From the IMG/VR virus record IMGVR_UViG_3300023178_000209, positions 1 through 27,904 of that record: DNA of 27,904 nt; one strand, 5' to 3'. A program made the position numbers and the translations under genes. The DNA is from a virus. Under the pieces are notes generated by a model that made no database searches, had not been told where the DNA came from, and saw only the letters and a program-made list of their open reading frames with translations. Shown piece by piece: positions 14,205-20,708 of the stretch (position 1 is the stretch's first letter; the number at the start of each line of letters is the position of its first letter).

Positions 14205-14555
14205 ATGGCCGACCAATGCCCTATCAAGTGGTTCAATGCTGACGAGATGGTGGATGCAATCGCGTTCCCCGAAAACGAACAGCGTTCAATGACGATTCAA
14301 GAAGTCAAGGAGATGGCTTGGTCGGACATCATGGAACAGGTTGAGTTTGAGTGTGATATTGAAGTCAATGGCTCGTTCATCACCGATAAGTTCGGAGTTC
14401 AGTCGTTCATCGTTTCAAAGTTCAAAGACGGCATCTATGGCGAGGCAGTCATGTGCGTTGTTGGTTCTTACGATGTGGCTAAGGTTGTAGCCGACCGCCA
14501 CGAAGGTGCTGGTGTAGTCCAATACGCAAGCAACGGCTTCGTCATCGTGTGCTGA
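14205..14555 (+). CDS. Hypothetical accessory protein, 116 aa
   Basis: ATG 14205 is fixed by the promoter spacing. The product is acidic, with a helical first half (NADEMVDAIAF, IQEVKEMAWSDIMEQVEFE) and a beta-rich second half (SFIVSKFKDGIYGEAVMCVVGSY, VVQYASNGFVIVC). No family is recognised. Placed between identical promoters in an accessory block, it could be a mobile gene cassette. A role in structure is not suggested by the sequence. Confidence 0.65.
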   Translation: MADQCPIKWFNADEMVDAIAFPENEQRSMTIQEVKEMAWSDIMEQVEFECDIEVNGSFITDKFGVQSFIVSKFKDGIYGEAVMCVVGSYDVAKVVADRHEGAGVVQYASNGFVIVC

Positions 14556-14557
14556 TT

Positions 14558-14601
14558 CCTTGCTCATCATGTTGATATTGCGAAGCATTGATATACCCCC
14601 T
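14558..14601 (+). repeat. Promoter repeat, copy 2 of 2 (44 bp)
   Basis: Perfect copy of 14145-14188, here driving the gene at 14618. It begins two bases after the stop of the 14205 gene, so the gene and one repeat form a clean 413-bp unit. Confidence 0.85.
14572..14600 (+). promoter_or_regulatory. Twin-element promoter of the 14618 gene
   Basis: TTGATATT (14572) and TTGATATA (14588) lie in repeat copy 2; the second begins 30 nt before ATG 14618. An in-frame TTG at 14588 lies in the box itself and is rejected as a start. Confidence 0.65.
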
Positions 14602-14617
14602 ATGCGTAGCACTCACC

Positions 14618-15289
14618 ATGACCCGACACACTCACATCGTTGAGTTCACGACCCCGATGACCGAGCGCGAACTGAAAGTCGCTATCGGCAAGGCCGTTTC
14701 CTTTGTCCAAGAAGAATCCAACACCATCGGGCGACAGGTTGCCGAAGCAGATGCGTTCCGCTGGGTCAAGCACCCATTCACCAACATCACATACGAGGAC
14801 AAGCAAGTGGACAAGCCCACCAGCCTCCCCTTTTACACCACGCACGACTTTCAGTTCCGCATGGTTGATGGAAAAATCCAGCAATACGCAGTTATCCACC
14901 TATCCATACAAGTCGGTGGACAGGTCAAGGGCGATTCAATGACTCTTGACGAGATGCCCGAAGACTTGACAATTGAAGGCATCAAGTTCGGCAAGACCCG
15001 AAGCCGTCAAGGAACGGTTTGGATGGACTTCACGGGCGATTCTCACGCCTTCGTCTTCTTCGTTGCCTTGAAGGACTGCATGACCTTTGAAACGCCCGAT
15101 GAACTTCGTGAGGCTTATGTCGGCTACGGGCGACAACCCACAGACTTCCAACGCATTGACTCGGCAAGGGGATTCGCACACGGGATTCAGCGAGTCAAGG
15201 AAGCAAACGGCATCACAGCCGTTTCGGATGAGAACACCATCAAGGCCATCACGCTTCTCTATGAAGACCGCAAGGACAAGCGGGTTTGA
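14618..15289 (+). CDS. Hypothetical accessory protein, 223 aa
   Basis: The protein mixes helices and strands: an N-terminal HIVEFTTPMTERELKVAIGKAVSF, a middle with aromatic strands (FQFRMVDGKIQQYAVIHLSIQVGG, GTVWMDFTGDSHAFVFFVALKD) and a basic C-terminus. I recognise no family. The start is set by the promoter at 14588. It ends tail-to-tail with the HNH gene on the other strand, with one base between the stops. Confidence 0.65.
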   Translation: MTRHTHIVEFTTPMTERELKVAIGKAVSFVQEESNTIGRQVAEADAFRWVKHPFTNITYEDKQVDKPTSLPFYTTHDFQFRMVDGKIQQYAVIHLSIQVGGQVKGDSMTLDEMPEDLTIEGIKFGKTRSRQGTVWMDFTGDSHAFVFFVALKDCMTFETPDELREAYVGYGRQPTDFQRIDSARGFAHGIQRVKEANGITAVSDENTIKAITLLYEDRKDKRV

Positions 15290-15290
15290 T

Positions 15291-15782
15291 TCACTCTTCC
15301 TCATCGGGATTGAGCCGACCGAACTTTTGCTGGTTGCGTCTGCGTTGGCGACCTTCCGCCTTGCGTCTGCGAGTGTTGTCCTTGCGAGCCGATTCGTTGG
15401 GCAATCGGTTGTTGTAGTCATCGCCCTGTTCCTCAAACCGCTTGCGTTCACGGGCGCGATGACAATTGGAACACACGGGTTCGCACTTCTTGATTTCAGC
15501 GAGGACTCGCTTCCACGCGATTCCATCGGAGAGCATTCGTGAGATGGTTCGTTCCTTCGTATCGCGGTCAATATGGTCAAACTCCATCGCCCACACATTC
15601 CTGTGGCCTTCAAATCCACAGTCGGTGCAGACGAGTCCCTTTTTGTATTCCTCATATTGACGCTTGATTTTCTCTCGCCTTCGCTTCGCCTTCTCAAGAT
15701 ACATCTGCCTGTTGCTTGCGTAGTGCTGTGGGTTGTATCGCTTTTGATACGCCTTCCGCTTCGCAGGGTCTTTGTAAGGCAT
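15291..15782 (-). CDS. HNH endonuclease, antisense to the structural genes
   Basis: The 163-aa protein has a very basic N-terminus (KDPAKRKAYQKRY, KAKRRREKIKRQ), then a zinc-bracketed HNH core: CTDCG (52-56), MEFDHID (66-72, with the metal/catalytic His), ISRMLSDGIAWKRVLAEIKKCEPVCSNCHRARE (80-112, ending C-x2-C-H). This order matches free-standing phage HNH nucleases, which nick or cut DNA and may promote their own spread. The tail is basic and disordered. It is the only gene on the minus strand and has its own promoter, which favours a mobile gene over a packaging cofactor; the latter usually lies beside the terminase. Confidence 0.88.
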   Translation of the reverse strand: MPYKDPAKRKAYQKRYNPQHYASNRQMYLEKAKRRREKIKRQYEEYKKGLVCTDCGFEGHRNVWAMEFDHIDRDTKERTISRMLSDGIAWKRVLAEIKKCEPVCSNCHRARERKRFEEQGDDYNNRLPNESARKDNTRRRKAEGRQRRRNQQKFGRLNPDEEE

Positions 15783-15783
15783 T

Positions 15784-15801
15784 GAACCGCAATAGCGGTT
15801 C
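15784..15801 (-). promoter_or_regulatory. Operator-like perfect inverted repeat at the HNH start
   Basis: GAACCGC (15784-15790) and GCGGTTC (15795-15801) form a perfect 7-bp inverted repeat around AATA. It fills the space between the HNH promoter box and ATG, so on a leaderless transcript it would not be transcribed and should act as DNA, for example as a repressor site. Confidence 0.45.
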
Positions 15802-15812
15802 GCGGTTATTGA
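15801..15812 (-). promoter_or_regulatory. Minus-strand leaderless promoter box
   Basis: Read on the minus strand this is TCAATAACCGCG, starting 30 nt before the HNH ATG, the same spacing as the plus-strand genes. Confidence 0.5.
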
Positions 15813-15822
15813 ATGAAAGGGT

Positions 15823-15876
15823 GGAGAGCAGGGGGTAGAAAGGGCATACCGACCCACCAGCGAGCCCCTGCCCTCC
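15823..15876. repeat. Long inverted repeat in HNH / 15991 intergenic region
   Basis: Twelve-base arms 15823-15834 and 15865-15876 pair with one mismatch (A opposite C) around a 30-base loop. It may be a boundary of the HNH insertion, a protein-binding site or a transcript end. The rest of 15813-15990 holds only the small frame at 15917 and a promoter. Confidence 0.4.
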
Positions 15877-15916
15877 GTCATCACCGATGTGAGAGCCGAA
15901 ACACAAGGAGGTGGTG

Positions 15917-15967
15917 ATGAGAGGTGATTCCCGCTGGCGAATTGAAGACCAACCCCCACCTTATTAA
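15917..15967 (+). CDS. Possible 16-aa leader peptide
   Basis: An ATG follows a near-perfect ribosome site (GGAGGT at 15907-15912) and reads 16 codons to a TAA inside the promoter of the 15991 gene. The good site is the only support; it could be chance or a remnant. Confidence 0.2.
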   Translation: MRGDSRWRIEDQPPPY

Positions 15968-15970
15968 ACC
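15961..15970 (+). promoter_or_regulatory. Leaderless promoter box TTATTAAACC
   Basis: The box starts exactly 30 nt before ATG 15991. Confidence 0.6.
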
Positions 15971-15990
15971 AAGTGCGTGGTGGAAATTGC

Positions 15991-16398
15991 ATGAGCGACC
16001 TCATGGAACTCACCAAGAAGCAATTGATTGCCCTGTGCGAAGAAGCAGGGTTGGACACGGATGGAACGAAGGCTGACCTCGTTGCTCGTTTGGAAGCACC
16101 CGCAGAATCACCCGCAGAAGCCCCTGTGGAAGCCGTTGTTGAGGAAGTGGTGGAAGAACCCACCCCAGCCCCAACAAAGCCCAAGAAAGCCACGCAGAAG
16201 GGCTCTATGCCCGATGTGGAAGACGAGAGCCTCTCCAGCGAGGATTTTGTCAAGCAAGCATACCTCGCTATCCTCAAGCGTGAGGCTGACCCAAGTGGCC
16301 TCAAGCACTACACACGGGCATTGGATTTGCACCGAACCTTGACTCGCCAGCAGGTCTTGGACAAACTCTCCGATTCGGAAGAAGCCAAGTCCCTGTGA
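15991..16398 (+). CDS. SAP-like domain joined to a DUF4214-like domain
   Basis: The 135-aa protein opens with LTKKQLIALCEEAGLDTDGTK...LVARLE (about 7-34), which fits the SAP helix-extended loop-helix DNA-binding motif. A Pro/Glu/Ala-rich linker with repeats of PAESPAEAPVEA follows. Residues about 84-134 read FVKQAYLAILKREADPSGLKHY...LTRQQVLDKLSDSEE, closely like DUF4214, a short helical domain known from secreted and phage structural proteins. SAP domains also occur near phage tail genes. The role is unknown; a virion protein that touches DNA is one guess. ATG 15991 is preferred to an upstream in-frame GTG at 15973 on promoter spacing. Confidence 0.75.
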   Translation: MSDLMELTKKQLIALCEEAGLDTDGTKADLVARLEAPAESPAEAPVEAVVEEVVEEPTPAPTKPKKATQKGSMPDVEDESLSSEDFVKQAYLAILKREADPSGLKHYTRALDLHRTLTRQQVLDKLSDSEEAKSL

Positions 16399-16415
16399 TT
16401 TGAGCGATTAAGACA

Positions 16416-16441
16416 TTGATACGACAAAGGTTTGATATACC
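16416..16441 (+). promoter_or_regulatory. Twin-element promoter (TTGATACG / TTGATATA)
   Basis: Elements at 16416 and 16432 are 16 nt apart; the second begins 30 nt before ATG 16462. Confidence 0.6.
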
Positions 16442-16461
16442 AGCATCGGCTGGTTCATATC

Positions 16462-16683
16462 ATGTCGGACAACCGAACACCGAAGAAGGGACACACCGAA
16501 TGGGGAACAGGTCTTGGGCGAATCCACCTCGTTCATTCCATGACAGGTCGCTGTATGGGATGCAAGAAGAAAGTCGCCAAGTGGGTCGGCCAGCAAGACA
16601 TGACTGTTCAAGAAGTCAAGGAAACCGACTTCGGCCTTTGTTCCTTCGTGAGCGACTTTTGGCTTGACCAATTGACGAACTGA
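16462..16683 (+). CDS. Small zinc-binding-like protein, 73 aa
   Basis: It carries CMGCKKK near residues 31-37 and another Cys near 60, with two His in the N-terminal half, compatible with one metal site. The rest (QDMTVQEVKETDFGLCSFVSDFWLDQL) is amphipathic. No family is recognised. ATG 16462 is fixed by the promoter. The stop overlaps the promoter box of the next gene. Confidence 0.6.
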   Translation: MSDNRTPKKGHTEWGTGLGRIHLVHSMTGRCMGCKKKVAKWVGQQDMTVQEVKETDFGLCSFVSDFWLDQLTN

Positions 16684-16693
16684 AATAAACCCC
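16682..16693 (+). promoter_or_regulatory. Leaderless promoter box GAAATAAACCCC
   Basis: It starts 30 nt before ATG 16712 and overlaps the stop of the upstream gene. Confidence 0.6.
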
Positions 16694-16711
16694 ACAGACC
16701 CATCGTGAAGC

Positions 16712-17140
16712 ATGGGTCGCAATTGGGGCGCGTCGGCACTCGCTCGGTCGGGCAGAACGATTCCATCGTGGAGTCCTCGCCCTCTCGCGTACGATGAAGA
16801 CTATTTTTGGCTCACGCTACGCTGGGGTCAATGGGCTGGTGATGGTGCGACCATATCGGGAACAGTCGCTCTCGTATCGGGCGAGAGCATGGGTGAAATC
16901 GCCCCTGCCTTGCTTCCTTATCCGTTTGCTGGATGGGGCTACAACACGGATTCGGCCATCGGATTCGGCACACGAACCGAACCCTATGTCGTGCCTGTCC
17001 TGTCGCAATCGGGGACTCTCCTGTTCCACGATTCCACCTTCTTGGACAGATGTTGGCTATCGGTTTCGGGGACTCTCCAGCGTGAACTTGACGAGCGTGA
17101 GAAGCGAACTTTTCGCCCAAACTTCGTCAAGCAGTCGTGA
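16712..17140 (+). CDS. Hypothetical beta-rich protein, probable virion component
   Basis: The 142-aa protein has many aromatic and glycine residues and short predicted strands (YFWLTLRWGQW, ATISGTVALVSGES, GTLLFHDSTFL, CWLSVSGTL) and ends with a basic tail. This composition resembles small tail or head decoration proteins. The single TAAACC promoter, used mostly by structural genes, agrees with that. No family motif was recognised, so the call is tentative. Confidence 0.65.
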   Translation: MGRNWGASALARSGRTIPSWSPRPLAYDEDYFWLTLRWGQWAGDGATISGTVALVSGESMGEIAPALLPYPFAGWGYNTDSAIGFGTRTEPYVVPVLSQSGTLLFHDSTFLDRCWLSVSGTLQRELDEREKRTFRPNFVKQS

Positions 17141-17188
17141 TATTGACTCCGATAACAGCCTCGCTGTCCAAACCCAATCTCAAAACCA

Positions 17189-17216
17189 TTGATATTCCGA
17201 AGGTATTATAGGGGGC
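17189..17216 (+). promoter_or_regulatory. Twin-element promoter (TTGATATT / TATTATAGGGGG)
   Basis: An upstream TTGATATT at 17189 is followed by TATTATA at 17204-17210, about 30 nt before ATG 17235. The second element departs from TTGATATA but is a better TATA box. Confidence 0.55.
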
Positions 17217-17234
17217 AACCTGTTGGCTCACATC

Positions 17235-17426
17235 ATGCAGAAGCAACACTTCGTCAAAGTCCGAGAAGACGGCCAGCGATTCGTGGTCTATTGGTTCATC
17301 GTTGAGCCAACGCGAGCATACGGGGGCGACATCATCGGAATCCAGCAAAGCCGATGCAACGCTATGGAGGTCGCATACAGCGTAGCCCAGCGACACGGCA
17401 CTACGGTCGTCATGCACCAAGCGTGA
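17235..17426 (+). CDS. Small hypothetical protein, 63 aa
   Basis: ATG 17235 fits the promoter spacing; a TTG at 17223 would add four residues. The peptide has beta-like first half (FVKVREDGQRFVVYWFIVEP) and a helix (CNAMEVAYSVAQRHG) ending in a strand. No family is recognised. Confidence 0.55.
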   Translation: MQKQHFVKVREDGQRFVVYWFIVEPTRAYGGDIIGIQQSRCNAMEVAYSVAQRHGTTVVMHQA

Positions 17427-17435
17427 ACCAATTCC

Positions 17436-17446
17436 GTTAAGAACCG
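17436..17446 (+). promoter_or_regulatory. Leaderless promoter box GTTAAGAACCG
   Basis: It begins 30 nt before the ATG of the tail-tube gene and is the last box seen before the 8-kb tail operon. Confidence 0.45.
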
Positions 17447-17465
17447 CATTGACCAACCAATCGGT

Positions 17466-17858
17466 ATGGCGGTTCACTCTTTCACAGGTGTCAGCGGAAA
17501 AATCACCGTGTCGGGAAGCATTGTCGGATTCGTTTCGGGCGACTTCTCAATGACTGCGACAACGGGCAAATATATCACACTCGGAACGAACTACAACACG
17601 GCACACACTCGCGGTGTGCGAACTGTGTCGGGCTCGCTCAAGAAAGCGTGGGGTGTCAGCGATGACGAACTCTTTGATTGGTTCAACAACGACACCGAAC
17701 TTGACATTGAGTTTGACGCTGATGACGCTGGAACGCACACATACACCGTGTCGGGCTGTGTCTTGACCGACCTTGCGATTGAAGGACTTGAAGCAGGGAA
17801 CGAGGGTGCGTTGATGATTAACGCTTCCTTTGAGGGCTTGACTTGGGCTCGCGATTGA
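17466..17858 (+). CDS. Tail tube protein
   Basis: A 130-aa protein made of short strands, with an N-terminal GVSGKITVSGSIVGFVSGDFSMT, a middle GVRTVSGSLKKAWG, an acidic loop (LDIEFDADDAG) and a C-terminal LINASFEGLTW-like end. This beta-barrel plan and length match the tube subunits of long-tailed viruses, and the gene directly precedes two chaperone-like genes and the tape measure, the standard order. No sheath gene is visible, which points to a non-contractile tail. Confidence 0.8.
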   Translation: MAVHSFTGVSGKITVSGSIVGFVSGDFSMTATTGKYITLGTNYNTAHTRGVRTVSGSLKKAWGVSDDELFDWFNNDTELDIEFDADDAGTHTYTVSGCVLTDLAIEGLEAGNEGALMINASFEGLTWARD

Positions 17859-17865
17859 GGTGATT
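17857..17865 (+). promoter_or_regulatory. Ribosome site GAGGTGATT deciding a TTG start
   Basis: A nearly perfect archaeal-type site overlaps the tail-tube stop and lies four bases before TTG 17870, which supports this rare start codon. Confidence 0.6.
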
Positions 17866-17869
17866 CACT

Positions 17870-18232
17870 TTGTCTTGGCTGGATTCAACATTGGATGCTC
17901 ACTCTTCTGCTATTGAGGTCAATACCGCTGGTCTTGGGCTCAAGGGAGAAGACGGGAAGGAACTCAAGACGCTCATGGCGAAACCGCTGTCGGCTCACGA
18001 ATATCAAGTTCTCAAGAACGAACCCGAACTCCGAACTCTCATCGGCCAAGACAGAACCGAACTGCTTGGCCTTCGCATGACCTTTGAGATGCTCAAGAAG
18101 TGCGATGATTCGCTCAAGTGGGGCGTGTTCCGTCAATTGCCTCTCACCCTCATCGCTGAACTCGCCCAGCGTGTCAGCGAGGCTGTGGGCTCACCATCCG
18201 AGAACGGTGGTGGTGCGTTGGGGGAAGCGTGA
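17870..18232 (+). CDS. Tail assembly chaperone-like protein (G-type)
   Basis: The 120-aa protein is mostly helical with LMAKPLSAHEYQVLKNEPELR and LGLRMTFEMLKKCDDSLKWGVFRQLP. It occupies the position of the first tail assembly chaperone, between tube and tape measure. TTG is the start because of the ribosome site. The final codons run through a G5A2 stretch (18220-18226) before TGA, a possible slippery site for a -1 frameshift into the next frame. Function is by position. Confidence 0.7.
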   Translation: MSWLDSTLDAHSSAIEVNTAGLGLKGEDGKELKTLMAKPLSAHEYQVLKNEPELRTLIGQDRTELLGLRMTFEMLKKCDDSLKWGVFRQLPLTLIAELAQRVSEAVGSPSENGGGALGEA

Positions 18233-18417
18233 GGTTCGCCCGTTCCACAGAAGGACAGTTCTATTTTGAATTGCTGGCTAAGTTCGGGCTCACCCCTCAA
18301 CAATGGAGGGAACTTGACCCCCGCGACACGACATTCTTAACCCACGCATTCCTTGAACGGACTAAGCGTGAGCATGAGCAACAGAAGCGACTGCAAGCGA
18401 AGAACAGGAGGCGATGA
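18229..18417 (+). CDS. Second tail chaperone or frameshift extension (T-type)
   Basis: The 62-aa frame opens with GTG overlapping the previous stop (GTGA) and is in the -1 frame relative to it. It has FELLAKFGLTPQQWRELDPRDTTFLTHAFLERTKREHEQQ, helical and basic at the end. In many long-tailed viruses the equivalent piece is made as a frameshift fusion to the first chaperone. Coupled separate translation is the other option. Its stop overlaps the tape-measure ATG. Confidence 0.65.
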   Translation: MRFARSTEGQFYFELLAKFGLTPQQWRELDPRDTTFLTHAFLERTKREHEQQKRLQAKNRRR

Positions 18418-20708
18418 GCGTGGCGATGGATAGCGTGGCTAAAATCACGGCCATCGTTGAAGCGCGTACGGCTGGCTTCAAGAAGGGAATGGCGGAGGTC
18501 GGAAGTGGGCTCACGGTTGCTGGTGGTCGTTTCAGCCGATTCGGTGAAACGGCTCGCAAGTCCTTCGTGGCGGTTCAAATCGGTGCTGTGCTTGCAGGTC
18601 AAGCCCTCGTTGCTGGCTTCGCAGTCAAGGCTTCAAAGGCGTTCATTGAGTTTGAGGATTCACTCCTTCGGACTTCGGCTATCATGGGCGGGAAGTCCAT
18701 CTCGGACATTCAACGAGTGGCTGACGAAGTGATGCACTTGGGTGCTACAACCCGTTCCACAGCCGTTCAAGTGGGCGAGGCGGCGCAGATTTTGGCGTTG
18801 GCTGGTTTGAAGGAAGAGGACTTGGTGGACAACAAGGCACTTGAGCAATTGAACAACCTCGCAATCGCCGCTGGCGTTGATATGCCGACCGCCGCTGGCG
18901 TTGCGATTTCAGCCCTTAAAGGTATGGGAATGGAAACCAGCGAATTGGGTCGCGTGAACGATGTGATGATGCAAACAATGAGCAATTCGTTCACTACGGT
19001 TGAGTCGCTTGGGCAGACCATGAAGTTCCTTGCACCAACGGCTCGCGCGGCGGGCATTTCATTGGAAGAAGCATCCGCCGCGGCGGGTGCATTGGGCAAC
19101 GCAGGGCTTCAAGGAACGATGGCTGGAACAGGTATGCGTATGGCTATCAACAAACTCATCAAGCCGACTACGGAGGCTCGGAGGGTCATTGAAGACTTGA
19201 ACCTCAATGTCTTCCGATTGACTCCAGCGGGTGAATCGGCTCGCAACAGTCTGCGAGGGGTTGAGGCTGGGTTGGAAGAAACTCGGCTTCAAGCGGAGGG
19301 CGTGAACCTTGAAATCAAGGCACTCAACAGCGAACTCAACGACCTGTCCATTGACCAGCAGAAGAACAACCTTGAGATAGCCAAAATCCGCCAGCGAGCA
19401 TCCAAGCAGGGTCGTGAATTGACCAAGCGTGAGATTGAACAGATTGAGCGTTTGGAGATGGCGAATGATGACTTGAACATCACCATGCAAGAACGCAGTT
19501 TGGAACTGTCCATCCAGCGAAGAGAGCAGACGCAGTTATCGGAGTCAATAAGCAGTCAAGAATCGGAGATGAACTCGCTCAACCAAACCATCACCGACCA
19601 AACTCAAGGACTGACATCGCTGACCGATTTGTTCCAGCAATTGCGCGATGCTGGTGCGACAACATCGCAGATTCTCCAAGTCTTCGGTGTGCGTGGTGGA
19701 AACGCAATCAACGCCATTTTGGGACAGGCCGATGCCTTTGAGGAATTGGTCGCCAAGAACGAGGATGCAAACGGCAGAACTGCGGAGTTCGTTCAAACCA
19801 TGACAGGCTCAACGCAGAACGCCCTGTTTGAATTGCAGTCAGCCTTCACAGCGTTGATGATAACAGTCGGTGAACAGTTCGCCCCGATGATAAAGGACAC
19901 ACTCGTTCCAGCACTCATCTTGGCGACTGAAAAATTGGGCGATGAAGGCTTCGTGGAGGCGATGGGAGAAATCGCTGACAAATTGGTTGAGGTCTTGCCC
20001 CAATTGATTGATTCCTTCGTGCCTGTGCTGATTCAAATGGCGGAACAGTCGGATGACTTGATTTATGTCTTCGTGGCTCTCGCTCACGCTCTCCGATTCC
20101 TCATGGTTTTCATTGAGCCCATCTATGAATTGCTGGGCGGTATCGGGATGATATTTGAGGGAATCGCGACCCTAAATCCACAGATGATTTTTGAGGGGCT
20201 TGGAAAGGCGGCGGGTGGTCTTGCACTCATATTGATGCCGATATACAGGCTGGTTGAAGCGATTGCTGATTTCTTGGGCATTATTGACGAGGAAGGAACG
20301 GGCGCGCAACGGGCTGGGTCGGGTGCTTTGAAGGGGGCGGCGGCTGGTGCGTTGGTCGGTTCTGCTGTCCCCGTTGTCGGAACGGCGGCGGGTGCTGTCG
20401 TGGGTGGAATCATCGGTGCTGGGCTCACGATGTTCGCAGAAGGTGGAATCGTGAACGAAGCCACGCTGGGTGTCTTCGGTGAGGCTGGTTCGGAGGCTGT
20501 GATTCCGCTGGACAGACTCCCTGCATTGATGAGCGAATCAATGGGAGGGCAAGCCTCAAAGCCCGAAACCACAGTCGTTTTCAGCGGGGACATCATCATT
20601 GGCGAAGGCAACAACCTTTCAAAGCGCGATGTTGAGCAGATAATGGTGGAAACGATGCCGAAGGTGTTCAACCGATTCGGAATGCAAGGTGCAAGGGGTG
20701 TGATTTGA
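18414..20708 (+). CDS. Tape measure protein
   Basis: The 764-aa protein sets tail length. It has TP901-type minor-tail core features: FEDSLLRTSAIMG, ATTRSTAVQVGEAAQILALAG, AAGALGNAGLQGTMAGTGMR, then a long coiled coil (about 280-395) set within the core before LTSLTDLFQQLRDAG...FGVRGGNAINAIL. Hydrophobic helices follow (about 540-620), then a Gly/Ala-rich zipper-like segment (about 640-680) and the familiar FAEGGIVNEATLGVFGEAGSEAVIPLDRLP. At roughly 0.15 nm per residue, a general rule for this family, the tail would be near 115 nm. The start overlaps the upstream stop and has AGGAGG before it. Confidence 0.92.
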   Translation: MSVAMDSVAKITAIVEARTAGFKKGMAEVGSGLTVAGGRFSRFGETARKSFVAVQIGAVLAGQALVAGFAVKASKAFIEFEDSLLRTSAIMGGKSISDIQRVADEVMHLGATTRSTAVQVGEAAQILALAGLKEEDLVDNKALEQLNNLAIAAGVDMPTAAGVAISALKGMGMETSELGRVNDVMMQTMSNSFTTVESLGQTMKFLAPTARAAGISLEEASAAAGALGNAGLQGTMAGTGMRMAINKLIKPTTEARRVIEDLNLNVFRLTPAGESARNSLRGVEAGLEETRLQAEGVNLEIKALNSELNDLSIDQQKNNLEIAKIRQRASKQGRELTKREIEQIERLEMANDDLNITMQERSLELSIQRREQTQLSESISSQESEMNSLNQTITDQTQGLTSLTDLFQQLRDAGATTSQILQVFGVRGGNAINAILGQADAFEELVAKNEDANGRTAEFVQTMTGSTQNALFELQSAFTALMITVGEQFAPMIKDTLVPALILATEKLGDEGFVEAMGEIADKLVEVLPQLIDSFVPVLIQMAEQSDDLIYVFVALAHALRFLMVFIEPIYELLGGIGMIFEGIATLNPQMIFEGLGKAAGGLALILMPIYRLVEAIADFLGIIDEEGTGAQRAGSGALKGAAAGALVGSAVPVVGTAAGAVVGGIIGAGLTMFAEGGIVNEATLGVFGEAGSEAVIPLDRLPALMSESMGGQASKPETTVVFSGDIIIGEGNNLSKRDVEQIMVETMPKVFNRFGMQGARGVI

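Noticed and set aside
14145-14601. CRISPR-like repeat pair
   Set aside because: There are only two copies, separated by a full gene; the repeat is a promoter.
14936-15697. 253-codon minus-strand frame overlapping the HNH gene
   Set aside because: It overlaps both the 14618 gene and the HNH gene in another frame; the HNH frame has the conserved motif.
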